Assembly (NCBI RefSeq): GCF_900107725.1
Contig: NZ_FNQO01000003.1
Span: forward strand, 62,001-126,000
Direction: 5' to 3'
DNA: 64,000 bases
From: Microbulbifer marinus
Lineage (GTDB): Bacteria; Pseudomonadota; Gammaproteobacteria; Pseudomonadales; Cellvibrionaceae
Shown piece after piece: positions 17,230-25,922 of the stretch (position 1 is the stretch's first letter; each line of letters opens with the position of its first letter). Below the pieces are notes generated by a model that saw only the letters and a program-made list of their open reading frames with translations, searched no databases and was not told the origin of the DNA. A program made the translations under genes and the position numbers.

Positions 17230-18495
17230 TCACAGTGCATCGAGGCGGTTCAGCTTTTTCCAGAAGCGATCGTAGCTGGAATACCAGCGATAATTCGGCT
17301 CCCGGTCCCCGGCCCGCTGCCGCCAGCGCCTGTGCCAGTCTTGCGCCATTTCACTGACCGCCGCGACCGAGTCGCCGTCGGCCATCGCCACAAATAATTG
17401 CTGCTCCACCCTATCCCGGTCCTCGCGCAGCTGCGCGCAAAATGCGTGATCCTGCAACGCGCGGCGATGCACTTTTTCAAACCGGAACCAGGGGCTGTGA
17501 CGGATATCGCCATCAGCGGAAAAGATCACGCTGCTCGCCGCGGAAAAGTCCACCGGCTGAAACAGAGACAGGCAGGGTGCGGAGGTGCCGGTAACCCACA
17601 CCTGCGGCGGCGCCCCCGCCGCGAGCCGGACAATCATCGACCCGCAGGTCTGGCTCGGCCGGGTGATACCGCCCGCGTGCATGCACAGATCGCGATTGCT
17701 GAAGCCGGAAAAGCACTCGCCATCGCTGTGGTGACTGCGCAGGCTCGCCGCCAGCGTCGCCAGCGACGGGGGTGTCATCGCCGCGAGGGAATCCAGGCTC
17801 ACCCGGCGGCGCTGTGCTGCACAGCCCATGAATTTCATAAAGCGGGTATCGAAGGCGCGGGCGAAATGGAACGGCTCTCTTCCACGGTAATAGCCGGCGC
17901 TACGGGCAAACTCCAGCAGGCCGTCGGAACAGAGATCAAATTCCTCACCAATAGACAGCGCATTGGAAATGGCCGCAAACTGCTCCACCCGCCGCGCCAC
18001 CCAGTGGCGACCTGCGGTCTCCAGCACCCAGGCTTCAGTGCTATCGGCGATGATAAAGCTGTTGTCGTAGCGAAAGGATTTATCGCGGTGACCGGCAGCA
18101 CCGCCCTGCCCGTGCGCCTGCAGCAGCTCGGTAATCACTTCCAGCGCCTGCCGCGCGGTCGCGCCGCGCTCGAGCCCCAGGCGCAACAGGTCCATCCCCA
18201 GCAGCGCTTCCCCCCGCTTATCCACAAGGCGCGTGAACACCGCCTCATTCCCGATCACCACACCGCGCTCGTTTACGCCTATCTCAGCCCCCCAGATCCA
18301 CGCTGGCTTGGACAGGATCATGCCGTAGCGCTCCGGCACCTGGGGAATGCGGATATAGGTGGTGCGCAGCTCTTTGCTCTGGTCTCCGCAGACCGGCGGA
18401 ATGAAGCAGACAATCTGCGCCTCGCTGGGCTCGCGGTCGCTGTTCTTGGCGAACCAGGCTTCACCGGCATTTTTTATTATTTGCGTATCACACAT
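17230..18495 (-). CDS. Secernin-like C69-family hydrolase
   Basis: A 421-residue N-terminal-nucleophile hydrolase of the peptidase C69 / secernin group. Starting at the ATG at 18495 makes the protein begin Met-Cys-Asp-Thr, so Cys2 becomes the N-terminal nucleophile after Met removal, as in secernins (MCDT). That codon also has a good ribosome site (GGAAAG, 6-bp gap). The frame continues upstream to 18567, but that would bury the catalytic Cys. Further family segments are FAKNSDREPSE, WGAEIGVNERGVVIGNEA and YDNSFIIADSTEAWVLET. Secernins are known or suspected dipeptidases; the substrate is not evident. It converges with the MBL gene with 4 bp between stops. Confidence 0.88.
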   Translation of the reverse strand: MCDTQIIKNAGEAWFAKNSDREPSEAQIVCFIPPVCGDQSKELRTTYIRIPQVPERYGMILSKPAWIWGAEIGVNERGVVIGNEAVFTRLVDKRGEALLGMDLLRLGLERGATARQALEVITELLQAHGQGGAAGHRDKSFRYDNSFIIADSTEAWVLETAGRHWVARRVEQFAAISNALSIGEEFDLCSDGLLEFARSAGYYRGREPFHFARAFDTRFMKFMGCAAQRRRVSLDSLAAMTPPSLATLAASLRSHHSDGECFSGFSNRDLCMHAGGITRPSQTCGSMIVRLAAGAPPQVWVTGTSAPCLSLFQPVDFSAASSVIFSADGDIRHSPWFRFEKVHRRALQDHAFCAQLREDRDRVEQQLFVAMADGDSVAAVSEMAQDWHRRWRQRAGDREPNYRWYSSYDRFWKKLNRLDAL

Positions 18496-18768
18496 TGCTA
18501 GCTTTCCGACTTGCGCGTCTCGAGTAGCTATTCGATCCGCAAGTTTCCCGGGGATTGAACCGTTCACACATCCTGTGCATCACCTTAGTAAACCCCGATG
18601 CTACCGAGGTTGCGGCCAATCGAACAGAATTCTGTCGACAGGGTCACGGCGTAATGGCAAACGGGCAAGGGAGGAAGCGGCCAACTGCGGACCGGGGAAA
18701 TCGCCGGCGCGCGCACAGAACAGCGGCTAACGCCAGCCATTATTCGCGCGACTACCGAGTGCGGGGGA

Positions 18769-19482
18769 TCAGATATTCAGCACCTGCTTGACGAACGGAA
18801 TGGTGATCTTGCGCTGGGCCATCAGCGAAGCCCGGTCCAGTTGCTCAAGACAGAGAAATAGCGCGCGGGTGTCGCGCGGGGCGCGGTGCAGAATATATTG
18901 TGCCACGTCTTCCGGCAGGTCGAAGCCGCGCAGGCGGCTGCGCCGACGCAGGGCAGCGACCTTGTCGCTATCGTCGAGCGGTTGCAGCTGGAAAACCAGC
19001 GCCCACTGCAGGCGCGACTGCAGGTCGGCCAACCCTATATCGAGACCGCGGGGAGACTTGCGCGCGCCGAGCAACAGCTGGCCGCCACCGTCCTTGACCC
19101 GGTTATACAGATGGAACAGCGCCGTCTGCCACTGCGGATGCCCCTCGAGCAGGTGCAGGTCGTCGATGCACACCAGTTCCAGCTGCTCGAGGCCATCGAG
19201 CATCACCGCCGGATCCATCGCCAATAGATCCGTCAGCGGCAGATACTGGAAGCTGCGTCCGCAGGCCTCGGCGCTCTGGCACACGGACTGCAGCAAGTGG
19301 CTGACGCCGCTCCCCGCCTCACCCCAGAGGTAGATCACCGGTTCTGGGTTTTCCCCACTGACGAAGGACTGCAGCAGGGTCACCACCTGTCGGTTCGGAT
19401 CCGAGTCAGACAGATAGAAGTTATCGAAAGTGGCGTCATCCCGCAGGGACACCCCCAACGGCAACTGTTGCGGTGTGGTCAT
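18769..19482 (-). CDS. hda: DnaA regulatory inactivator Hda
   Basis: A 237-residue AAA+ protein that, with the beta clamp, stimulates ATP hydrolysis on DnaA and prevents re-initiation. The N-terminal clamp-binding segment QQLPLGVSL (residues 4-12), the Walker A-like LWGEAGSGVSHLL, the Walker B-like LVCIDDLHLL and the sensor-2 region are visible. Its position one base after the DUF2066 gene on the same strand is a conserved gammaproteobacterial arrangement. The 273 bp upstream of the C69 gene (18496-18768) contain nothing I can support. Confidence 0.95.
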   Translation of the reverse strand: MTTPQQLPLGVSLRDDATFDNFYLSDSDPNRQVVTLLQSFVSGENPEPVIYLWGEAGSGVSHLLQSVCQSAEACGRSFQYLPLTDLLAMDPAVMLDGLEQLELVCIDDLHLLEGHPQWQTALFHLYNRVKDGGGQLLLGARKSPRGLDIGLADLQSRLQWALVFQLQPLDDSDKVAALRRRSRLRGFDLPEDVAQYILHRAPRDTRALFLCLEQLDRASLMAQRKITIPFVKQVLNI

Positions 19483-19483
19483 C

Positions 19484-20581
19484 TCAGTGCCAGCTATAGC
19501 GCAACGGGTTTTCCGCGCTGCCCAGAGGCGCGCGGTAGCCGCTCAGGTCGATGGATTCGCTTTCCGCCTCAGCTCGCAGCTTGCGGTTCAGGGCCAGGGC
19601 GTCACGCAGATTCTGCAGCTGCACGGAAGTAGTCAGCGCAACGCGCATGCGGTCGCCTTTCACCGACAGCAGGTCTGCGCTGCGGACCTGGGCCAGCTCT
19701 TGCAGATAGGCCGAAGCCTCCGTATAGGCGGCGAAGCTGTCGACGCCGGACAATTCGACGATAACCGCGCTCAGCTGGCCGCCGTTGCCCTGCGGGCGCA
19801 CGGCGTAACGCTGTGCCAGCAGATTGGCGGCCTCGTCGACACCGCGCAGGGCCACCTCTTCCAGAGAGCTGCCGCTAGCGTCAAAGGCATAGCTGCGGCC
19901 GCCGTGAATCAGCAGCCAGTTGCCCTGCCAGCGCTGGCCGGAGGCCTCCAGCAGGCGGCCCATCAGTGTGGCATCCGGGTTGTAGCGCACACCGGCGCGC
20001 TCCGCGGCACGCTCATCCTGAGCCCAAAGGTTGCCGAGCGGCATGTTGCGCTGATCGTTCAGGTCCATGACCGGAAACTCCACCGGCAGGCCGCGCTCTG
20101 TCGCCATGGCATCCACCGCCGCGAACAGTTCCGGGTTGTCTTCCTCACGCAGCGCGCTGCGACCGCCCTGCAGCGTGTCCACCGCCATCCACACCAGCGT
20201 TCCCGGGCGGTTGTTCGGCCACATGGGCAATCCCAGCTTGTGCACCTGATCACCCACTGCCTGGGGATCGAAGGACAGGTGCAGGTACAGCTGGTTGTCT
20301 TCGCTGGTGTAGCGGAAGCCCTGCACAAACTGCTGGGCCTTTCGCAGGATCGGCTGCAACTGGGGGTTGCTGCCAATCGCCGCATCACCGGTCACCCGCA
20401 CGAATATCCGCTCCAGCCCGCGGCTGGTGGCGGCAGTGCGGTCGGTGGCGCCGCGGCTCGGTACCGCCTCTACAACGTCATACAGGTCCGGCATGACTCG
20501 CGCCTGAGCCGGCAGAACCAGCGTACACAGCACCAGGGCCACTACCTGTGACACCAACCCGTGCCGAAGCAGCTTATGCAT
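19484..20581 (-). CDS. DUF2066 domain-containing exported protein
   Basis: A 365-residue protein with a signal peptide (about 1-27, LVSQVVALVLCTLVLPAQA) and the DUF2066 domain, typically encoded just upstream of hda. The ATG at 20581 is chosen because GGGGAG lies 8 bp upstream; a TTG 15 bp earlier is also in frame. The function of the family is not established. It forms a two-gene operon with hda (1-bp gap). Confidence 0.88.
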   Translation of the reverse strand: MHKLLRHGLVSQVVALVLCTLVLPAQARVMPDLYDVVEAVPSRGATDRTAATSRGLERIFVRVTGDAAIGSNPQLQPILRKAQQFVQGFRYTSEDNQLYLHLSFDPQAVGDQVHKLGLPMWPNNRPGTLVWMAVDTLQGGRSALREEDNPELFAAVDAMATERGLPVEFPVMDLNDQRNMPLGNLWAQDERAAERAGVRYNPDATLMGRLLEASGQRWQGNWLLIHGGRSYAFDASGSSLEEVALRGVDEAANLLAQRYAVRPQGNGGQLSAVIVELSGVDSFAAYTEASAYLQELAQVRSADLLSVKGDRMRVALTTSVQLQNLRDALALNRKLRAEAESESIDLSGYRAPLGSAENPLRYSWH

Positions 20582-20747
20582 CGGATTTCTCCCCAAAACC
20601 TCTTGAAATGGCCTGGATGAGCAGGTTGCCTGCCCTTCCGCCTCAAACTTTGAAAGTGGCCGATTCCGCGACGCCAGGCGCCAAAGGTACAGGGAATGGC
20701 CAAATTTGCGGCTATTGTATCAGTGTCGGGTATTTCTCCCAGTACCT

Positions 20748-20927
20748 GGCCCGCATTTCTCGCAAAGACCCGTAGCGAGGTGGTTCCAGGGTGCGTCATG
20801 GCTGATTTTAACGACTAGAGGAGCGCGCAGGCGTACTGGCAGTACGTCGAGCACTCCGAACGAGGTAAAAGCAGCCGGGGCGTGCCCTGGAACCACCGCA
20901 GTAGGGGATTTGCGAGAAATGCGGGCC
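20748..20927. repeat. 180-bp fully palindromic MITE-like element
   Basis: The ends are GGCCCGCATTTCTCGCAAA (20748) and its inverse TTTGCGAGAAATGCGGGCC (to 20927). Inside, GGTGGTTCCAGGG is mirrored by CCCTGGAACCACC, then GGCTG-TTTTA by TAAAA-CAGCC, and the centre is GCGTACTGGCAGTACG. The element is thus symmetric over nearly its whole length and would fold into one long stem. It has no ORF. It occupies the 20582-20994 gap just upstream of the presumed purM promoter (TAGAAT at 20955). Confidence 0.75.
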
Positions 20928-20994
20928 TATTCGCACAATCGAGCAAATTTCCACTAGAATACGCGCCCTCTAAATGTCCAGCGCAGGATGAATC

Positions 20995-22044
20995 ATGAGC
21001 GATTCCAAGCCCCAGTCCCTCTCTTATAAAGACGCCGGTGTCGACATCGACGCGGGTAACGCCCTGGTAGAGCGTATCAAGCATGTCGCCAAGCGCACCG
21101 CCCGCCCGGAAGTGATGGGCGGACTGGGAGGCTTCGGCGCCCTGTGCGAGCTGCCCAGCGGCTACAAGGAGCCGGTGCTGGTATCGGGTACCGACGGAGT
21201 GGGCACCAAACTGCGCCTGGCGATGGATCTAGGTATCCACGACAGCATCGGCATCGACCTGGTCGCCATGTGCGTCAACGACCTGGTGGTGGCCGGCGCC
21301 GAACCGCTGTTCTTCCTCGACTACTACGCCACCGGCAAGCTGAACGTGGACATTGCCGCGGAAGTGGTATCCGGCATCGGCAAGGGCTGCGAACTGGCCG
21401 GCTGCGCCCTGGTGGGCGGCGAGACCGCGGAAATGCCCGGCATGTACGAAGGCGACGACTACGACCTGGCCGGCTTCTGCGTCGGCGTGGTGGAGAAGTC
21501 CGAGATTATCGACGGCAGCAAGGTCAAAACCGGCGACGTGTTGATCGGCCTCGGCGCCAGCGGCCCCCACTCCAACGGCTACTCACTGATCCGCAAGGTG
21601 CTGGAGATCAGTGACGCCGACCTGCAGCAGGACATGGGCGGCGTAACCCTGGCAAAGGCGCTGATGGCGCCGACGCGGATTTACGTAAAGAGCCTGCTCG
21701 AACTGATGAAGAGCACCCAGGTCAACGCCCTGAGCCATATCACCGGCGGTGGCCTGCTGGAAAACCTGCCGCGCGTATTGCCGGAAGGCGCCTGTGCCCG
21801 CGTCGATGTCAGCAGCTGGGAACTACCACCGGTGTTCCGCTGGCTGCGCGACGCCGGCAATATCGACGGCCGCGAAATGTACCGTACCTTTAACTGCGGT
21901 GTGGGCATGGTGATCTGCGTGCCCGCCGATGCCGCCGACGGGGCGCTGGCAACCCTGCAGAAGCTGGGTGAAGACGCCTTCGTGATCGGCAGCATTGAAG
22001 ACGCGGCCGCGGATGCCGAAGCGGTAGAGCTGGCAGGTCTTTGA
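20995..22044 (+). CDS. purM: Phosphoribosylformylglycinamidine cyclo-ligase (AIR synthetase)
   Basis: A 349-residue enzyme of de novo purine synthesis closing FGAM to AIR with ATP. Clear PurM signatures are [13 protein letters not shown] near the N-terminus, [13 protein letters not shown] (about 62-74), [11 protein letters not shown] and the C-terminal [16 protein letters not shown]. Length is normal. It overlaps purN (TGATG), the standard gammaproteobacterial purMN operon. Confidence 0.97.
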   Translation: MSDSKPQSLSYKDAGVDIDAGNALVERIKHVAKRTARPEVMGGLGGFGALCELPSGYKEPVLVSGTDGVGTKLRLAMDLGIHDSIGIDLVAMCVNDLVVAGAEPLFFLDYYATGKLNVDIAAEVVSGIGKGCELAGCALVGGETAEMPGMYEGDDYDLAGFCVGVVEKSEIIDGSKVKTGDVLIGLGASGPHSNGYSLIRKVLEISDADLQQDMGGVTLAKALMAPTRIYVKSLLELMKSTQVNALSHITGGGLLENLPRVLPEGACARVDVSSWELPPVFRWLRDAGNIDGREMYRTFNCGVGMVICVPADAADGALATLQKLGEDAFVIGSIEDAAADAEAVELAGL

Positions 22045-22697
22045 TGTCCCAGAGCAAATGTCGGGTTGCCGTCCTGATTTCCGGCAGCGGCACGAATCTG
22101 CAGGCACTGATCGACGCCGCCTCCCGTGAAGACGCGGAATTTTCCATCTGCGCCGTAATCAGTAACAAGCCGGAGGCCTATGGCCTGACGCGCGCTACCG
22201 AGGCGGGCATTCCCGCCACGGTAGTCAATCACCGCAACTACCCGGACCGCGACACCTTTGACCGCGCCCTGATCGAGGAAATCGACCAGCACGCACCGGA
22301 CCTGGTGGTACTGGCCGGCTTTATGCGTATCCTGACCCCGGAATTCGTGCGCCATTACAGTGGCCGCCTGCTGAACATCCACCCTTCGCTGCTGCCGAAA
22401 TACCAGGGGCTGCATACCCACCAGCGTGCGCTCGACGCCGGAGACAGTGAACACGGCGTGACCGTGCACTTTGTCACCGAAGAGCTGGACGGTGGCCCAG
22501 CTATCGTGCAGGCGGTGGTTCCGATCGAAGCCGGCGACACCGCCGAGCTGCTCGCCAAGCGTGTACAGGTGCAGGAGCATCTAGTCTACCCACTGGCGGT
22601 TACCTGGTTTGCCCAGGGGCGTTTGCGTATGCTGGAGGACCGCTCGGAACTGGACGGCGAACTGCTGCCCCGCAGTGGCAAGCAGATCACCGGTTAA
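22044..22697 (+). CDS. purN: Phosphoribosylglycinamide formyltransferase
   Basis: A 217-residue enzyme that transfers a formyl group from 10-formyl-THF to GAR. Visible are the phosphate loop VLISGSGTNLQAL, the catalytic Asn-His-Asp set (NIHPSLLPKYQGLHTH and the HGVTVHFVTEELDGG segment) and the VLAGFMRILTPEFV helix. The ATG at 22044 overlaps the purM stop by one base; an in-frame TTG precedes it. Confidence 0.97.
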   Translation: MSQSKCRVAVLISGSGTNLQALIDAASREDAEFSICAVISNKPEAYGLTRATEAGIPATVVNHRNYPDRDTFDRALIEEIDQHAPDLVVLAGFMRILTPEFVRHYSGRLLNIHPSLLPKYQGLHTHQRALDAGDSEHGVTVHFVTEELDGGPAIVQAVVPIEAGDTAELLAKRVQVQEHLVYPLAVTWFAQGRLRMLEDRSELDGELLPRSGKQITG

Positions 22698-22961
22698 GCG
22701 CACCGCACTTTTTCCGGTAAGCCGTGTCTCATTGGCTGATACCGGATTCAGGTTGGGTATAGGATCCGGAGCATACAGTACGCCCTAAGGCCTGTTTGCA
22801 GGTCAATCGGGGCTGCGCGCAGCAGGCTTAGTGCCCGCATCCCCTGCGCTACAATTCCGTTTTCGATCAACCCCGGTCCCGCCGCGATGGCGGGCCGCCG
22901 CACCGCGCACAAAGCGGCGCTTTGTAAATGCGCGACGCGGTCCGGACATCAGGAGGTCGCA

Positions 22962-23684
22962 GTGCCAGCGCGTATTTTCGCCTTTTTTCTCATGCTTCTT
23001 TCCAGCCAATTGCTCCTTTCCGGCCAGCTGCTGGCCGCAGAGCTACAGCCCTTCAGTGCCACTTACTCTGCCAGCTTCAATGGCATCGGTGTGACCGCGA
23101 AGCGTGAGTTGTCGGGCAAGAGCAACAATTGGCGCCTCGATTTCAGTGCCGACTCCCTTTTCGCCAAGATCAGCGAGTACTCGCGTTTCGGCAGCAGGGA
23201 CGGTCAGCTAATTCCACACCATTACGAATATCACAAGACCGGCCTGGGGCGGGACAAACACACAGTGCTTAATTTCGAGCCAAACCAGAACCGGGTGGTC
23301 AACGTTTCCAATGCCAAACGCACACTGGAAAACGCTCCGCAAAATGTGCAGGACAAAATCAGCTATCAGCTGCAACTGGCACTGGATATTGCCAACAACA
23401 AGCAGGACCTCGTCTATCAGGTCGCCGATGGCAGAAAAATCCGTAAATACAAATTCGCCGTTGCCGGCACGGAAAAACTGCAGACACCGCTGGGGCCTGT
23501 AGAAGCTATCAGAGTTGAGCGGGTGCGGGACGGGGATTCGGAGCGTGAAACGATTATCTGGTTTGCACCCAAATGGAACTACGCGCTGGTGAAATTGATG
23601 CAACAGGAAGAAGATGGCAAAACCTACCAAATCTCCTTGACCAAATTATCCATTAACGGAAATAACGTCAGCGCCAATCAATAA
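22962..23684 (+). CDS. DUF3108 domain-containing exported protein
   Basis: A 240-residue secreted or periplasmic protein, signal peptide about 1-25 (FAFFLMLLSSQLLLSGQLLAA) followed by the DUF3108 beta-rich domain. The GTG at 22962 is chosen because AGGAGG lies 5 bp upstream. A DUF3108 gene after purMN is a conserved neighbour pair in pseudomonads and relatives; its function is unknown. The 264-bp gap after purN shows no other gene. Confidence 0.85.
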   Translation: MPARIFAFFLMLLSSQLLLSGQLLAAELQPFSATYSASFNGIGVTAKRELSGKSNNWRLDFSADSLFAKISEYSRFGSRDGQLIPHHYEYHKTGLGRDKHTVLNFEPNQNRVVNVSNAKRTLENAPQNVQDKISYQLQLALDIANNKQDLVYQVADGRKIRKYKFAVAGTEKLQTPLGPVEAIRVERVRDGDSERETIIWFAPKWNYALVKLMQQEEDGKTYQISLTKLSINGNNVSANQ

Positions 23685-23702
23685 AATTCCACTTACCCAT
23701 TA

Positions 23703-23749
23703 AAAGCCGAAAAAAAATCGCGACATTCGATAGATTTTTCGGCTTTTTG
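23703..23749 (+). terminator. Terminator after the DUF3108 gene
   Basis: AAAGCCGAAAAA and TTTTTCGGCTTTTT form the stem of a large hairpin with an AT-rich loop and a final T-run. Confidence 0.75.
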
Positions 23750-23923
23750 TCTTTATAAAGTCGCCCGCTTCTACTGTTGGCGTAGTTTGGCATTGCTAGA
23801 CTATTCGAGCAGGGAATTAATTGCGAAATCCGAAGGCATTTAAAAACGCCTTCCAGCCATGTATCAGTTTTCTTCAACTCTGTTTGTGGCTTTCAGTAAT
23901 CAGCAATTTAAGAGTGGGATCTC

Positions 23924-25312
23924 ATGAACAAAAACATTCTGCGCCGCGCAGTGCTGGCTGCCGCAATTAGCACCGTGTCCAGCGGCAGTATGGCTGCCGG
24001 TTTCTATCTGCAGGAATCCAGCACCTCCGGCCTCGGTCGGGGCTTCGCCGCGGAAAACACCATTGGCGATAACGCCTCGATTCTGGCACGCAACCCCGCG
24101 GGTTCCGCGCTGTTCGACCGTATCAGCCTGTCTGGCGGTGTGACCTATGTCAATCCGGAAATCGATGCCGCGGGTGACATCACTCTCTTCTTTGAGACGC
24201 CGTTGGGGCCTACCAGCGCAACCTTTTTCGATGAGGCCAATGACTACGCCACCGACGCATTTGTGCCGAATTTCTCCCTGGCCGTACCGATCGACCCCTG
24301 CTGGTCTGCGGGCCTGGCGATGTACACTACCTATGGCCTGGAAACCGATTTCGAACCGGACTGGCTGCTGACTAACGTCAACGACAAGACTGAACTGTTG
24401 ACCATCAATATTCAGCCGTCGATCGCGTACGATTTCAATGATCAATTCAGTATTGGTCTCGCGGCAAACTTCGTCTATGCCGATGCCAAACTGACCACCA
24501 AAGTGCCGGCAAACTATCCCCTGGATCCGCCAATCCCGTCCAATCTGTCGATACTGAACTACCACGATGCGGATGACTGGGATGTAAGCTGGGTGATCGG
24601 CGCTCTGTGGCGCATCTCCGACCAGACGCGGGTTGGCATTTCCTACCACGCTGAAATCGATCCCGAACTGGAAGGCGATGTCAGCTCAGAGGTTCTGCCG
24701 AGTGCGGTGAATCCCACACTGCCGCCATTCAGCAACGCGCGCGGCGATGTAAAACTGGATCTGCCGGATACACTGGAACTCGGCTTCTACCACCGCTTTG
24801 ACAACGCGTGGGGTATTGCCGCCGGTATCATGTGGACCGATTGGGACGATTTCGAGCGCCTCGAAGCCTTTATACCGGATGGCGGACCGGGCTTCGATCC
24901 ACTGCTGTTCCGCGAAGAGAATTTTGAGAGTGGCTTCCGCTACAGTATCGCCGGCGAATACTACCCCTGCGATGAAGTCACCTGGCGCATCGGCTACGTA
25001 TACGATGAGGGCGCGGCCCGCGACGGCGTGAACGAATTGGGCGTGGAAGAAGTACAGAATACCCTGGGCTTCGCCCTGCCGGTAACCTGGCGCAGCCTGT
25101 CTATCCCGGATACCGACCGCCAGTGGGTCACTTTCGGCGGCACCTACAAGTTTGACAACCACCTGAGCATTGACGGTGGCTTCGCCTACTTGTGGGGCGA
25201 TGACGAGACCGTACAGGAATTCACCCGAATTCCGGTACCCACTTACTTCGATGGTGGCACCACCAATATCGAAGCCTGGCTGGCCGGTGTTTCCGTGAAC
25301 TATTCGTTCTGA
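23924..25312 (+). CDS. FadL-family outer-membrane transport protein
   Basis: A 462-residue 14-strand barrel protein for passage of hydrophobic compounds, as in FadL and TodX. Signal peptide about 1-25 (ending SGSMAAG). The mature N-terminus GFYLQESSTSGLGRGFAAE matches the FadL hatch region (family NPA-box NPAG at ARNPAGSALFD). It ends in a barrel C-terminal Phe (VNYSF). With the TonB receptor and Mpo1-like proteins elsewhere in the window it hints at lipid use, although FadL homologues are common. A good ribosome site (GAGTGGGA) precedes the ATG. Confidence 0.9.
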   Translation: MNKNILRRAVLAAAISTVSSGSMAAGFYLQESSTSGLGRGFAAENTIGDNASILARNPAGSALFDRISLSGGVTYVNPEIDAAGDITLFFETPLGPTSATFFDEANDYATDAFVPNFSLAVPIDPCWSAGLAMYTTYGLETDFEPDWLLTNVNDKTELLTINIQPSIAYDFNDQFSIGLAANFVYADAKLTTKVPANYPLDPPIPSNLSILNYHDADDWDVSWVIGALWRISDQTRVGISYHAEIDPELEGDVSSEVLPSAVNPTLPPFSNARGDVKLDLPDTLELGFYHRFDNAWGIAAGIMWTDWDDFERLEAFIPDGGPGFDPLLFREENFESGFRYSIAGEYYPCDEVTWRIGYVYDEGAARDGVNELGVEEVQNTLGFALPVTWRSLSIPDTDRQWVTFGGTYKFDNHLSIDGGFAYLWGDDETVQEFTRIPVPTYFDGGTTNIEAWLAGVSVNYSF

Positions 25313-25334
25313 TCGAGCATAGCCATCTCAGACG

Positions 25335-25364
25335 AAGGGGGCGGACATCCATGTCCGCCCCCTT
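25335..25364 (+). terminator. Terminator after the FadL-family gene
   Basis: AAGGGGGCGGACAT-CC-ATGTCCGCCCCCTT: a 14-bp perfect stem 20 bp after the stop codon. From here to the nitrate promoter (25365-25680) I see no gene. Confidence 0.85.
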
Positions 25365-25680
25365 CTGCCCCCCTGCGCGACAGCCGCACCACTATCGAGC
25401 CCAGATCGCGAAATGACGGTTCGACTCCCGCACCAAAACACCACCCGGCAGTTGCACCTGCACTAAAAAGTCTCACAACCCAGCGCCCCACCCACCCGGA
25501 ACGAAAACAGCCACTCACGCTTTTTGTCGCGACCGTAATTTCTGCCAAGCCCGGGCTCAGGCACCAGCCGGATACAAAAAATCCCCTAATAAATACATTG
25601 ACTTAGCTGAACCTTCCCGTCGAGTTATCCCGCTGCAAAAGTGACCTGCCCACCCGCCTCCTAAATTTCATCGAGAAGAA

Positions 25681-25697
25681 CTGGCACGCTCTGTGCA
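25681..25697 (+). promoter_or_regulatory. Sigma-54 promoter of the nitrate-uptake operon
   Basis: CTGGCACGCTCTGTGCA matches YTGGCACG-N4-TTGCW at all but one position and has the exact GG-N10-GC spacing (GG 25683, GC 25695). Transcription would start near 25708 and give a leader of about 215 nt before nrtA. It implies NtrC-type nitrogen control. I did not find a convincing NtrC enhancer pair. Confidence 0.7.
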
Positions 25698-25797
25698 GAG
25701 CAGAGATTACGAGGCACATTCGGCCGGCCGGACTAACACCAAGAAAGTGAACCCGTGGCCGCAGAATTCTTCCAGTGCGCTTGACGACAAATATTGA

Positions 25798-25880
25798 GCC
25801 AGCCGATCCACCCGGTTGGCAATGAGCAGAGGCGCTCATCGACACCTGCCCCAGGCAGTCAGTCGATGGGCGCTTTTTTT
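25798..25880 (+). promoter_or_regulatory. ANTAR-type antitermination leader (NasT/NasR target) with terminator
   Basis: Hairpin 1 (25798-25820) pairs GCCAGCCG with CGGTTGGC. Hairpin 2 (25822-25839) is ATGAGC-AGAGGC-GCTCAT, a perfect stem whose six-base loop has A at position 1 and G at position 4, the known ANTAR-protein signature. Its 3' arm is shared with the terminator stem GCGCTCATCGAC (25832-25843) / GTCGATGGGCGC (25862-25873), which is followed by seven T. Hairpin 2 and terminator are therefore mutually exclusive. Hairpin 1 has a seven-base loop beginning ATCC and fits the signature less well. Confidence 0.8.
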
Positions 25881-25922
25881 ATGTGTGCAATTTTTACTGT
25901 TCTCAACTGGGGAGGCTTTCAC

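Noticed and set aside
18555..18791. Small plus-strand frame between the C69 and hda genes
   Set aside because: No ribosome site and low-complexity Arg-rich product.
25365..25680. Possible gene in the gap between the FadL-type gene and the nitrate promoter
   Set aside because: The short frames there have no ribosome site and no recognisable product.
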